The notes under the pieces were generated by a model. That model saw only the letters and a program-made list of their open reading frames with translations. It made no database searches and had not been told where the DNA came from. From Pholis gunnellus (taxonomy: Eukaryota; Chordata; Actinopteri; Perciformes; Pholidae): a stretch of DNA of 64,000 nt. This document shows, in pieces, positions 46,019 to 56,740 of this stretch. The stretch lies in NCBI GenBank assembly GCA_910591455.2, contig OU342817.1, positions 10,221,915 to 10,285,914 on the forward strand, given 5' to 3'. Position 1 is the stretch's first letter; each line of letters starts with the position of its first letter. A program made the position numbers and the translations under genes.

Positions 46019-46043
46019 GCTAACATTAGCAGAGAATGTTAGC
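46019..46043. repeat. Perfect 9-bp inverted repeat
   Basis: GCTAACATT (46019-46027) and AATGTTAGC (46035-46043) are perfect reverse complements around AGCAGAG. It sits in sequence rich in TTAGCA words and may be part of an old transposon. Confidence 0.85.
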
Positions 46044-48269
46044 ATATCATAATTAGCATTAGCACATCTGTGCTACACAAGCTACTGAGGGTATACTGAA
46101 TATATACACATTCTGCCTTCGATTTTTAATGATTGTAACAGTGAATAAAGACCCAACCAACTAATGAACCCCAAAATGTGACGCTAATGCAAGCTTTTGT
46201 GGCTAGCCTTGTTCCATGACCAAGAGAGCATGTTTGATCGGGGCGAGCTTGGAATGCGAGCAGACGGATTTTGGATGGAAAGCAGAGCGGATTTAAAAAA
46301 ACGTTGTAGTGTGCTTTCTCCCGCTCCAATTTCACTTCGGTACCGCTCACACCATTGGTTTGAAGCATCCATAAGAGAGCATGACCGAGAATGTATCTGC
46401 GTATTGTGCACAACTGCTGTGCAGAATTGTTTCAGCATATATGATCCAAACTTTTCCAATGACTCCAGCGCTTTCAAAAATCAACTTTTATTGAAAAAAG
46501 ATAAATGTAGGCCTACTAATCTCCAAAATGTACAACATGTTTTTGTTTAACGAAATCCTGCTTCAATGCATATTTGTTGGTGTTTCGCCTTTCAAAAACA
46601 TTTTCACGGGATAAAAAACGATATGCTCTCCCACTCGCCACCCGTAAGCACCTGTATTAATGGGGTGGTCTAACAGCAATCAAACAAAACTAAGAAGTTA
46701 GCTTCATTAAAGATGGTTGAAAAGCACATTTATTCCAATGCATCACTTGAAATAAGGCATTTTGAGGACATTTGAAAACCTCAATAGAGGCTTTCAATGT
46801 AAATAAATGAAACAAAATAAAAAAACAGCCCTTCAGCGCTCCTCTTTTTCTTTTTGAGTGAGCGGTGAGTGATGTCAAAGAAGTTCCTTTCACATACCCT
46901 GATGACAAGCATTCATATGAACTCCAAAAGAAATGTTTCTCTTGGGACAGACACTTCTGGGTTTTTATCAATCACACTGGTTCTAGTTTCATCAAAACTT
47001 AAATTGCATGTGCAGGAAGATCATAACTTAGATAATACAGTGCAGGTTTTCTGCATGTACCACGTATTTGTGAATGTGCTTGTGTGCTGCCTGTCTCCTT
47101 GTTTGTGAGCTATCAATGAGAGTGTGAATGTGTGTTTGCTTTCAGTGACACTGGTGTTTAGAAAGCTGTCACTCTACACATTTCAGGTCAACTGAGCATC
47201 TCCATTACTTCAGGCCATCTTTTGTTGAGGGCTTCTACACAATTTAGCCTCGAGTTCATTCAGTACTAGTTTTACACCACTTCTGTGTTTGGGAAAGTCA
47301 TTGATCTCAATCAGCAGCCCATTATCCTTAGCAGGCAATTATCCACATTGTCACTTTTGCATTTAGCCCTGTGACTCCGAGGTCACAGAGGCCTGGTGTA
47401 ACTCAAGCCGCATGGACGACTCCCCAGCCTCTCATATAAAGAGTCTTCCAGGGTAAAGCACCCCCAAGGGGCCTTTCTGCACAAGCACACAGAAAAGCTA
47501 GTTTCAGTCACTCCTTTATTGAACTTCCACTGCAATGCCTCATAGTTTGGTAATTCAAAGCAGCAAAAAGGAGTTTCAATGCTGAGAGAAGCTATGAATT
47601 GGCAAACTCATCATTCTTAAGATAGCATTTTCAGACGGAATGCCAGTGACTGTGCTGAAGACGATTACCTCGAGTCCCAAGTGTGTGCAGGCTTTTACAC
47701 CACTGACACCAGCTGATTTCACTGATTACCCTCAATCAGAGAGGAGGGATGGTTGAGTGAAATCACCTGGTTCAGTGATTAGACTGAGAACTTGCAGCCT
47801 CTTTGTCTTAAGCTGCACACAATTGCTTAAGAAATTAATATGTATGCTACTGTGTTATGCATGAGATTGGAAGGTTTGTGCATGATTGTATACAATATGT
47901 TTTATTTATGAATTCTACCTTTAAAACCAAAACTGCTGCGGAAGGACAATATTCATTCTATATACAATTCAAGCCAGAACCATTGTTTTAGGTGACCAAT
48001 CACATTCTCAGATCTTTTAGTGAATTTGATGTGTCACTATATAAAATATCCATATTAATGATGAAGCGCAATATGGTTTTATTGCTTGAGTTTTACTTGC
48101 CAGAATGTTTCATCCAGCGTATTTGGGATTTCGAGCAAAAAATCTTCCAGCGCATCCTCATACAACGGTTCATATGATATCTTAAGAAAAGTTATCCCTT
48201 ATTTTTTCTGTATTCTCCTTCGAAGCAACTTGTGTAAATTAAAGTTTGCGTCTTTTCAAAATAAACTTC
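46044..48269. other. Mostly unique stretch, possibly with old DNA-transposon sequence at its start
   Basis: 46190-46560 has an uncommon mix of words and overlapping frames (46197-46550 plus, 117 codons; 46126-46477 minus) without a known product; a transposon origin is a guess. 47180-47480 is complex, with CTCCGAGGTCACAGAGGCCT and balanced composition, and resembles conserved non-coding DNA. Confidence 0.4.
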
Positions 48270-48420
48270 TGTCTTCACAGGAAACTACTTGGTTAGGTTT
48301 AGGCAACATAACTACTAGTTTAGGTTTTGGAAAAGATCATGGTTTGGGTTAAAATTAGACAGAAGTGGCGAAATTATGTGAAAAATAAATAAACGATGAC
48401 TTCCGGTTTTACACAAGACC
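48270..48420 (+). mobile_element. Unnamed teleost interspersed repeat (GGTTAGGTTTAGG family)
   Basis: It contains CACAGGAAACTACTTGGTTA, GGTTTAGGCAACATAACTAC, TAGTTTAGGTTTTGG and AAAAGATCATGGTTTGGGTT, text I know as a frequent dispersed repeat in perciform fish. A weaker possible relative lies in the opposite orientation at 32590-32670. The left edge could extend further left. I do not know a formal classification. Confidence 0.65.
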
Positions 48421-50082
48421 CTGAAAACCACCCCAGCAGTCACCCTACTCTGAGTTTTTTGTTCATTAACTTCCTGGTTTGTGATCATATGTACAACAAA
48501 CTAATTGATTTTGTGCAATATATGTGAATTGTAGTGCAATACTTTTCGTAGGTATAGGTACGAACAGCCGGAACTATTCCCCTGAATGAGGATATACTTT
48601 GAACTGGCTTAGGAGTTTTACAATTCTGTCTAATAAATAAAAAGGGGCAGATTTAATTCCTCTGATTTAGAACGTAACTGTGATTCAGACTGGCCACAAG
48701 GCGAATTTTAGATGCATGGCAATCGGAATTTTCCTTCACTTTGCTTTCTGTCTGAACACACCTTTACTGTTACGAGTACTCTGCTACAAGTACATTTCAA
48801 ATTGAAATGAAGTGACCAAACCATTAAATGTTGTGCAGTTTTTGTAAAGTTGCCCATTAGCAGCCAACAACTGGAGACAGTAAACAAAGAAAAATTACAG
48901 TACTTTCTAGGATTTGATCGTCTCTATTTATTGCCACAGATTGGCGAAAGTTCCTTGTGCAAATCTCCAATTGAAGTTAATGTTGACTATACAATACGTA
49001 GTGTATGATGCTATTGCAGTATGGCTAGGCATTGCACTCCCAGTTAATCACCATGGCTGTATTTCATGAAAAAGAAATCAGGGGAATATTTGAAATAGAC
49101 AAAAGGCGATCCAGCACAAATATGAATGGCTGACTTTAAACACCTTAATGGCCCTCAGACCAGGACTTGGCAGTGGCTGGAGTTATGAGTAATATCCGTC
49201 CTCAGGCCGCTGGTCCATTTAAGAGACGAGCAATAAATGGCTCATGTGAGGGAGAGGAAAAATTGTGCGGTCCATTTTAAGCATGGTATAGACTAGTCAA
49301 TTTGCTTTGTTTTTCAGTTCCAGTATAGAAATCGTAAATAATAAATAATAGCCAGTATTTTGGAGTTTCATATCTGAGTGCACCACTCAGAAATGATGGC
49401 ACAAAAGAACTTGTAACAGAATAACCAAATCCAGATTCCAGGTTAGAAGTTCACAGATGCCTCTCTTATTTGAATCTCTTTGACCTTTTAATCGAGCCAT
49501 TCTACCCTCAAGCTATTTAAAAGTCACCGTGTTCAGGCACGCATTGCTAAACACAGTCTTTAACATCTTCTCTACAGTGACACACTTTTTAAACAGCATT
49601 TATCCATTTATTTTTCAGCCCCACTAATCTCCATACTTCCTCTTTTAAGCCAATCCTCATGTTGTCTCTAGCACTGCTTGTCCCAACCTTGGGAAAAAGC
49701 CCATTTCCTCCTGGTTCCAAGTTCTCCCGCTGAGGGACGAAGTGTGTCCCTAAGTTCAAGCAGCACCCCGGGCAATGTGAGGAGAACAAGTGGTGGACCA
49801 GTGCTAGAGCCAGGCAATACTAACCAGTGTGTGGGAGAAAATTGTAGGGTTACTGACCTTATAGGGAAATAAGAAAGGCTTGAGAAAATAGACAACAAAC
49901 AAGAGGCAGATCAGTCATCTTCAACTCATGGTCCTGATAAATATTGTCTGCGTGACATGGAGAGGTCACAGCATGGGTCAGCCAATCAGCCAGTGGCTAT
50001 ATTATCAGTCTGTTTTCTGTTTAAGGTTTGTGTTTTAAAGGTGACGATAAAACGTTTGAAGTTCTGGAGAGGGCTAGACAAT
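48421..50082. other. Unique non-coding stretch, 1.7 kb
   Basis: No gene or known repeat is recognised. Overlapping frames at 49589-49898 have no known product. Confidence 0.55.
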
Positions 50083-50520
50083 CACAGTGTATTGACAAAG
50101 TGTTCAGCCTGTTGCAGCCTTATGCTGACATTTTTTTTTCACATTGACGTAATTAAGCAGACCTTTTGCTATGACACCTGGAATTTAACTCAGGTGCTTC
50201 CCTTGATTGGAGTTCACCTGTGGTAAATTCAGTTGATTGGACATGATTTGGAAAGACACACACCTGTCTATAAGGTCTCACAGCTGACCGCAGAGATAAA
50301 CTTTCAGAAGAGCAACCATCACTGCAATTGTTTGTCCTAAAGTCTAAGCAGTGCTTTAAGTGCTGAGTTTAGGTTCTGACAATGTACGTTAATGTGATAT
50401 TTTAGTTTTTTCTCACACTGGAGTTTAGAAGAGTGAGAAACAAATAGTTTAAACAATTTCAGCATAAAGCTGCAACATGACCAAATGTGAAAAAAGTAAA
50501 GGGTCTGAACGCAATGTATG
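50083..50520 (+). mobile_element. Internally deleted Tc1/mariner-type element
   Basis: The left arm starts CACAGTGTATTGACAAAGTG, then AGCCTTATGCTGACATTTTT, GATTGGAGTTCACCTGTGGT, AAATTCAGTTGATTGGACAT and CACCTGTCTATAAGGTCTCA, closely matching the 5' non-coding arm of the Tc1-like elements common in fish. The right arm carries CATAAAGCTGCAACATGACC, AAATGTGAAAAAAGTAAAGG and GTCTGAACGCAATGTATG, matching the other end. The two arms are separated by little more than the normal non-coding DNA, so the transposase gene is missing altogether. Terminal repeats are present but diverged (GTATTGACAAAGTGTTCAG on the left; CATTGCGTTCAGACCC when the right is read in reverse). Confidence 0.85.
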
Positions 50521-51677
50521 CCTAAACTGAAGCCCCTCCCACTCTCCATCCAGACTGAAGTGGCTCCGCCTCCCACGATAACAGAGTGTAACGCAAAATG
50601 GGGTATTCAACCACTGACTGATTAGGTGATAAGTCAAGTAAAAATAAATTATGGAAAAATTATTTATATTAAATTAACAATTTGTAGCATACAAGGTCTT
50701 ATCTTGGAACAAACCAAATTCATTCTTAACTGTGTATAACAACCAAAGTGTAATACATTTATGTTTCACGCTCCTCTTGATGTAACAAAACGAATACAGC
50801 TTCCTCTTTCTATCAGAGACTGCTTTGCCTCTGACCTATAGTTCCCATAGACATGTGGCTACAAACAGACATACACACCACACACACAATGGATTTGACT
50901 GACCTGTACAACTGTGATGACATATGCAATGCTCCCCACGGCATCAGTTTATATTGCAGGGCTGAACTGCAGCTTCCTCTAGGTGATGGAAGCACGTGAG
51001 AGGTCAGCTGGAGAGGACATCATTGTAATGTATTTTCTATGGTATTCCACCCCAGTATAATTCCTTACAAATATATGTTTTGAATGTCTGAGTTTGCTCT
51101 CACATACAGTATAATAATATTTCTTTAATCACACACATTCATGAATTAAGCCGACTGCTTGAAATGGAAAATGCAGAGTGTGAAGGAGAAACTTGAGACA
51201 AATACCAACAGATGTCTGGATGGTACTACGGCCCAGAAATGGATTAGCGAAAGAGATTTCGGTGTCTGGGCACATAGTGCGAGTGAGGAGGACACGGGTT
51301 GAAAGACAAATTCTGCCATAGGCCAAGATTAGACAGTAGCGTGATAGATGTTCTCCTGCTCCTAATGAAGCTCCTGTCTCATATTAGCCCAGGGTGAAGG
51401 AACCAAAAAGGAAGGAAAGGAAAAGAGGCTGCAGTGGGGGGCCAGCAGCAGAGAGTTATCTCATGCTAACTTAGTTAGCTGATAGGCTCCAGGGATACAG
51501 GAGGAGAAGGGTCAAGACCCCTACCAACGTCCCCCAGGGGACCAAGGCACAGAGAAGTCAACATTCCTGAGAAACTCTGAGACCTTCCTCCCCTAGAGAG
51601 ATGGAGAGATGAGGGAAAGAGCGATGGAGCCTAAGAGAGATGAAGAATGACAGAACTTTGCATGTTCTTTCCATTTA
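50521..51677. other. Unique non-coding stretch
   Basis: No gene or known repeat is recognised. The segment 51590-51650 is purine-rich. Confidence 0.55.
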
Positions 51678-51696
51678 CCCCCCCCCCCCCCCCCCC
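51678..51696. repeat. Poly-C run (19 C)
   Basis: Nineteen uninterrupted C on the plus strand. The opposite strand is a G run able to form quadruplex-type structures. Length is likely to be unreliable. Confidence 0.95.
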
Positions 51697-52543
51697 TTAC
51701 AGAACAATGAATGCAGAAAAACACACACACACACTCTCCATGCATCACATACATTTTCCAGCCCTTCTGCAATCTCAGGCATCATTAGTGACTCATAAAC
51801 TCACATTGACCTATGTAGCTACTCATTCCTGTCATTATTTATGAAATATTTTAAGGCAAACTCCTAAAATAGTCTTTTGCTCCTCTCCTCCTCTTGGCTA
51901 AGTCATTTCCAGTGCCGTGGTGGCTGGCGCCTGCAGAAGTCTGAGGAGCAGGAGGAATTCTTACTAGTTGTTTGGCAGAGAGCCATCGTTATAACGATAT
52001 AGCATGTCAGGTTTATCGCTTACATGTGCATGCAAAAACAATTTGCATAATCTGTGCCTGTACTTGTTTATGAGGCACAGTGTATGTGCACACAGCTGAT
52101 CTAACACCATTTGGGGGGGGTTGAGATTTTGACAAATACTGTGGGTGCAGGACAACCTTGTCAACGCTGACACTGGAGCGGGGCTCTGGATTTATGGCTG
52201 CTTCTGCCTTTGTTTTCTTTGTTTCTCTGAGATTATGTATTCATTAGATGAATGGAGAATAGACTTTATAAGCAGGGAATTGCAATAACCATCAGACGTT
52301 CATTAACATATACATATTTCAGTATGTAAAGCGCTAAACTTATGAGGGCCTGACAGGCTGTGTGAACTGTACACCCCTTGTACTTCAGCTAGGACCTCTC
52401 GACACACCCATTTTGAAGGTCTGACATTGACTCAATTGATGCACTATAAATGCACTTTGTCTGACCTCACAACTAATCTCCATCACTCCCCCTACTGTAC
52501 AGAAAGCACACAAGACTCAAAGGATTTATTAAAGGCCTTGCAG

Positions 52544-52545
<2 letters not shown>
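51697..52545. other. Unique non-coding stretch
   Basis: No gene or known repeat. A short CA run lies at about 51721-51735 and an octamer ATTTGCAT at 52041-52048. Confidence 0.55.

Positions 52546-52577
<32 letters not shown>
52546..52577. repeat. (GT)n microsatellite, about 32 bp
   Basis: An uninterrupted TG dinucleotide run of about 16 units. Confidence 0.97.
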
Positions 52578-52578
<1 letters not shown>

Positions 52579-53817
52579 TCGGTTTTATAAAATCAGAAAT
52601 ATACGGATAAAATTGAGCTTGAACACATGATATAGTTGTTTGCAACTACTTATTCCCATGCCACATGTGGGCAGCAGCATTTTTTTTCATTACATTTAAC
52701 TATAAGTAAAGAAAAAAAAAATATCAGGGAGACAAACATTGTTTTAGTTTCCACGCACCAAAAACGATTCCTGCCTGTTCTGTGCACCAGACGTTATTTT
52801 GTTGTCTTTAAGCGGTTGTCTTTCTTCATCAGATCTAATGCAGCGGCGCTTTGACAGCCCTCATTCTGCTCTCGATCCCAGCTTGTCATCCACATGTCGC
52901 TCTTGACAGCCCACACTGCAGAAACCCCCTCCAAACATGTAGGAATGTATGGGAAATATAGCTTCTTGGAATGTCACTGGCAATCACTGCCAGCGAACAA
53001 AGGAACAGAAAGGCAGTCACAGAGCTCCTGACCGACCGTACAGCGTTCTCAATCTCTCATCGAGAGCCCTCTTTAGCAACTTTGGGTTATGCGCAGTGAG
53101 AGAAAGTAAATGGAGCATTGGCAGTAATGACACAGTGCTGTCTCGCTGCTCTGAATGGGAGCCATGCCTACCAGACGCCGCTTGTCTAGGCTGAAACGTT
53201 GCAATATCTGGCAGCGGTTGTTGGTGTGCTCAGTGGGTGGAAGGATATTCAAACTTTCAGCGTGGGTTAAAAATAGCCTGCCCCCCTGTCGGACCGAAAG
53301 AGAGGGCCCTGCTAATAATCACAGCTCTGTACTGGCTGTCTGAAGCATCTGGTCTGAGAATGTGTCATTTTTTAGGAGGGGCCTGGGAAACTGTAGACAC
53401 CACGCTTGCTGCCCAGAATAAGAACCATGGGAATGATTGAGGGGTCTTTTTTTTATTTTTATTTTTTTGGTGTGTGTGGGCCGCTGAACTTGAACTAGCC
53501 TGTCTCCAGGATTGGACTGCCTTCCTTGCCGCCTCCCAGCTGCTGAGGCAGGCATAAGTCATTCAGCGACTGGTTTGCCAGAAACAGATGATTTTATGGT
53601 AACACATAAATGGTGGGGGACATGATGAGGTCAGGGAATCATGGACATGGGAGAGATGTCATCTCTCAAGGGTTACACAGAAGTCTCGTATCACTAAGCA
53701 AGACATTGTTTGAGTGGTCTGCGTCCTACCTATGCAAATAAATGAGAAATACTACACTATTAAATGACTGCATGCATTTTTCACTATTTTCCATGCATGT
53801 CCTTTAAACTTGAGGTT
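52578..53817. other. Unique non-coding stretch
   Basis: No gene or known repeat is recognised. 52850-53560 is GC-richer and complex, with short overlapping frames of no known product. An octamer ATGCAAAT lies at 53732-53739. Confidence 0.5.
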
Positions 53818-53935
53818 CAAGAGGAATAGTTTGATATTTTGGGAAATTGTCTGTTTCATTTTCTGTGAGAGAAAAAAATACCACTCTTATCAGTGTGGTG
53901 AATGTAAGGCTACAGCCGGTTAGCTTAGCTTCGCT
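53818..53935 (+). mobile_element. Left-arm fragment of the palindromic MITE-like repeat
   Basis: It reads AAGAGGAATAGTTTGATATT and TTGGGAAATTGTCTG, then ATACCACTCTTATCAG and GCTACAGCCGGTTAGCTTAG, matching the beginning of the family seen at 14075-14295 and 39745-40335. The right part is missing or too diverged to follow. Confidence 0.8.
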
Positions 53936-56024
53936 CTGCAACCTCATAGTGAGCCCGTCCTAAGAAAAACTGTAGTGAACAGCAGTGGAGCTGGTCGGTG
54001 AATTTTGACATGTGCAAAACACTGTGCTTGCTAATTTTAGTCTAAATGTGGCGTAGTTTCTTCCTAAACTTGTCATTGTAAAAAATATCAATTTGAGTAT
54101 TTAAATGGAAAGTTATCTTGCCCTACTACTCAATAGTGTATTCAGCTGATTAATTTATTGCATGGCGTGGCATTGCAATGAAAGTGTCAAAGTACTCATA
54201 AAGTATTACCACCACTACCTCTTTATTATGTGGTATGTGACAGGTTCACTGACGTGAATAGTCTTTAGCTAAAATGTGGACCACTATAAATCAGCCGGCT
54301 GAGGCAGGGAAGTTGGTGCTGCCGTTAACCTGGCTAACAATTAGCCTTTCTAACAGACAGAGGTGTTCATGGGAGACAAACTGGTTAATGAGTGCTGTCA
54401 GACAAGGACTTGCCACGGGAAGCCTGAAGAAAGTAACCTTAGATATGTGTTTCCATCATAGTTGACAGTCTTGCAACATTTCTATGGTTTTGCACTCTGC
54501 TACCCTGCTTTAGTACAATAACATTGCAATGTTGTAGTTGTCAAATAAATGATTATTTTTACATTATGCTTTACCGTAATGCCAGCATCTGCACTTCTAA
54601 AAAGATTTCATTACATTTAGGATGAACCAAAAGGACCGAATTGCATCAGTCTGCAAACTACCTTGCATCATGTGCAAGCCTTATTTGTTTTGGCTTAATG
54701 TCTCTCCTCACATGCAGCAGCTTAGTCCTCTATGCAATTGTAATCTACTGTTGACAGAGATATAACTCATGCTTGTTGTTCACATGGAGATACAAGTTAA
54801 CCAGCAGGTTTTGAATATAATATATTTAAACTGTCTCACTTTTTGAAAAATAACATATTCAATTTGCATAACAGTGAATGTCATCATCAAACATGACATG
54901 TTACCACACTGATCAGTTATGACGACTCCTCATAACTTTAGCCTTCACATTAGGGCTTTCTATTTTGCTCACATGTCATTCTGTGGTAGCACCACAATGA
55001 GCAAGCAACAAACTGTGAATGAGGCGCTTGATTTCTTTTTGGGTCATGGCCCTGCTGGCGATGAGAGTATCAAACTTATATCAAACTTAATATATAAGGC
55101 TTTTAAATAATATGTCGAACACAAAGTGAAGAATAAAATGACACATTTTAAATAGTAATTTTGTCAAGAAAAACGCATATTATGAATGAAAAACATGAAT
55201 AAACTAATAAAACATGTCCCCTGTAAGTCTGCTCGCTTTGTATTTTCAACTGTAAACCAAATCCCTGCTAAAGGAGGATAACATGTGTCAATTGAAGTGT
55301 GTGTGTGTGTGTCCTCTGAGACACAGCAGTTATTGTTCATTAACTACACAGTTTAATGCTTAAACAATACTGCGTTGACAAATAATCGCATCCCATCGTA
55401 CAAGGATAAAAAAAAATCAACCAGCTTGTGTTTGTCCTGTGCCTAAGTCATGTGCGCCAGCTCCATATGACCTTCATTGCAATAGAAATAAATCACATAT
55501 AAAGTCTAAATGTGTTACTCAATAGTTAGTGTATAACCGCAAACAGAGAATGCACAAGACTGTGAAATTAGAAATCCAATCCCAACATTTTTGTCACTTT
55601 GTTTTGGTCCATCAATCATCAATCTTTTTCCAAACTACTTTACCAAGAAGGGTTAAAATATTCATTGTAAATTCATAAACAAAAAACACTTTTCCTTATT
55701 TTGCTTTATTTGACCTATAATATAATTTGCTCGTATAACGCCTGAGAGACTACAGCATAGTGAGAGAGCTCCTTATGTGTGTTTGTAATCCTGAATCCAC
55801 TTACTACCAATCAAAGCTCCATTACTACTGTGTTTTAAGGCATTAGAGATGTCAACATTGTTAAGGCATGTGTATTGTTTTCTCAGTCAGGGAAAATTAG
55901 AAAATGAATTCCTCTGGGCTAAAGGGAAGCGTGTTCACAAGGAGGGTAAGTGAGGACAGCGTGCATGTGTGAGGGTCAGAGGGTGGGTGTCCGTGTGCTG
56001 AGAGAAGGTGGTGGTGAAAGGGAT
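53936..56024. other. Unique AT-rich stretch, 2.1 kb
   Basis: No gene is recognised. The plus frame 54919-55110 ends in SKQQTVNEALDFFLGHG and further acidic and hydrophobic text that faintly recalls the N-terminus of piggyBac-like transposases, but there is no DDE motif nearby and I do not call it. A short GT run lies near 55298-55312. Confidence 0.45.
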
Positions 56025-56049
56025 GGGGGGGGAGGGGGGGGGGGGGGGG
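56025..56049. repeat. Poly-G run (24 of 25 G)
   Basis: G run with one A at 56033. It is quadruplex-prone and slip-prone, and generates the poly-Gly and poly-Pro frames around it. Confidence 0.95.
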
Positions 56050-56683
56050 ATGCTAAATTGTGCTGGGTAACCGACAGATCGTTTTCTCTGAGACAGCTGA
56101 ATTGTGGGAAAAGAGGAAGCATGGTGGCTCTGCCATTTGTTTTGCTGGCTGCTGCCTCTTGCCCAGACATGCTGAGTACATACTGATTAAAGATCCAAAC
56201 ACAGACATCACTGTAACATTGTGGCCTCTGCAAACTGCAATCCATGACTTTTTAACAGGATGTTGTGGTGTAGTGATGAGAGGAAAAGAACTAGTACATT
56301 AATTTAGGGAAAGACCGGTATTTTTCTCTCAGCAAAATTGGTATATTAGCTAAACCATAGTATGGTCATTCTTTGCTCCTATAGTAGTAACTATTGCCCC
56401 TATACAAAGAAACTCCTCTCTCTTTACCTCCCCCTTCATCCCCTCCTCTCTCCATCCCTGGCAAGGAAATGGCAGCTCCAGCGCAGTGTAGAGCAGTTAT
56501 GGCATTAAGACAACAGAGGTGTGGCTGGCCTTAAATGAGGGGACAAATTGTAGTGCAAGGAGGAGGAGGGCCAGCAGTGGCACTTGGGAGGGGGGTGGCC
56601 CCTGAGCAGCCCAGCGGGGTCAAGCCGGCCTCCCTGCCATGTGAGCAGGAAAGGTGTGTGAACTTTTGCCTTGTCCCGCTCAG
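56050..56683. other. Unique GC-richer stretch
   Basis: No gene is proven. The block from about 56460 has balanced composition and leads into the exon-like segment. A 155-codon plus frame (56535-57002) and a 127-codon minus frame (56531-56914) overlap each other here; neither has a recognisable product, and at most one could be real. Confidence 0.45.
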
Positions 56684-56740
56684 TCCATCATCCAGCAAAT
56701 GGAGCACATCAGCTTCACTGATGGGGAGAGCCTGGCGAGG
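56684..56740 (+). other. Candidate 57-nt exon (19 codons)
   Basis: The segment follows CTTTTGCCTTGTCCCGCTCAG, a good pyrimidine-rich acceptor, and ends GCGAGG before GTGGGAGC, a usable but weak donor. In phase 0 it reads SIIQQMEHISFTDGESLAR with no stop, and its length is a multiple of three, as expected for a cassette exon. I cannot assign it to a protein. It lies in a GC-richer island of the window. The alternatives are chance, or conserved non-coding sequence. Confidence 0.3.

Noticed and set aside
54919..55110. Possible N-terminus of a piggyBac-like transposase
   Set aside because: Resemblance is faint and no catalytic or terminal-repeat evidence follows.
55950..56302. Gly-rich and Pro-rich frames on opposite strands
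   Set aside because: Both come from the poly-G run at 56025-56049.
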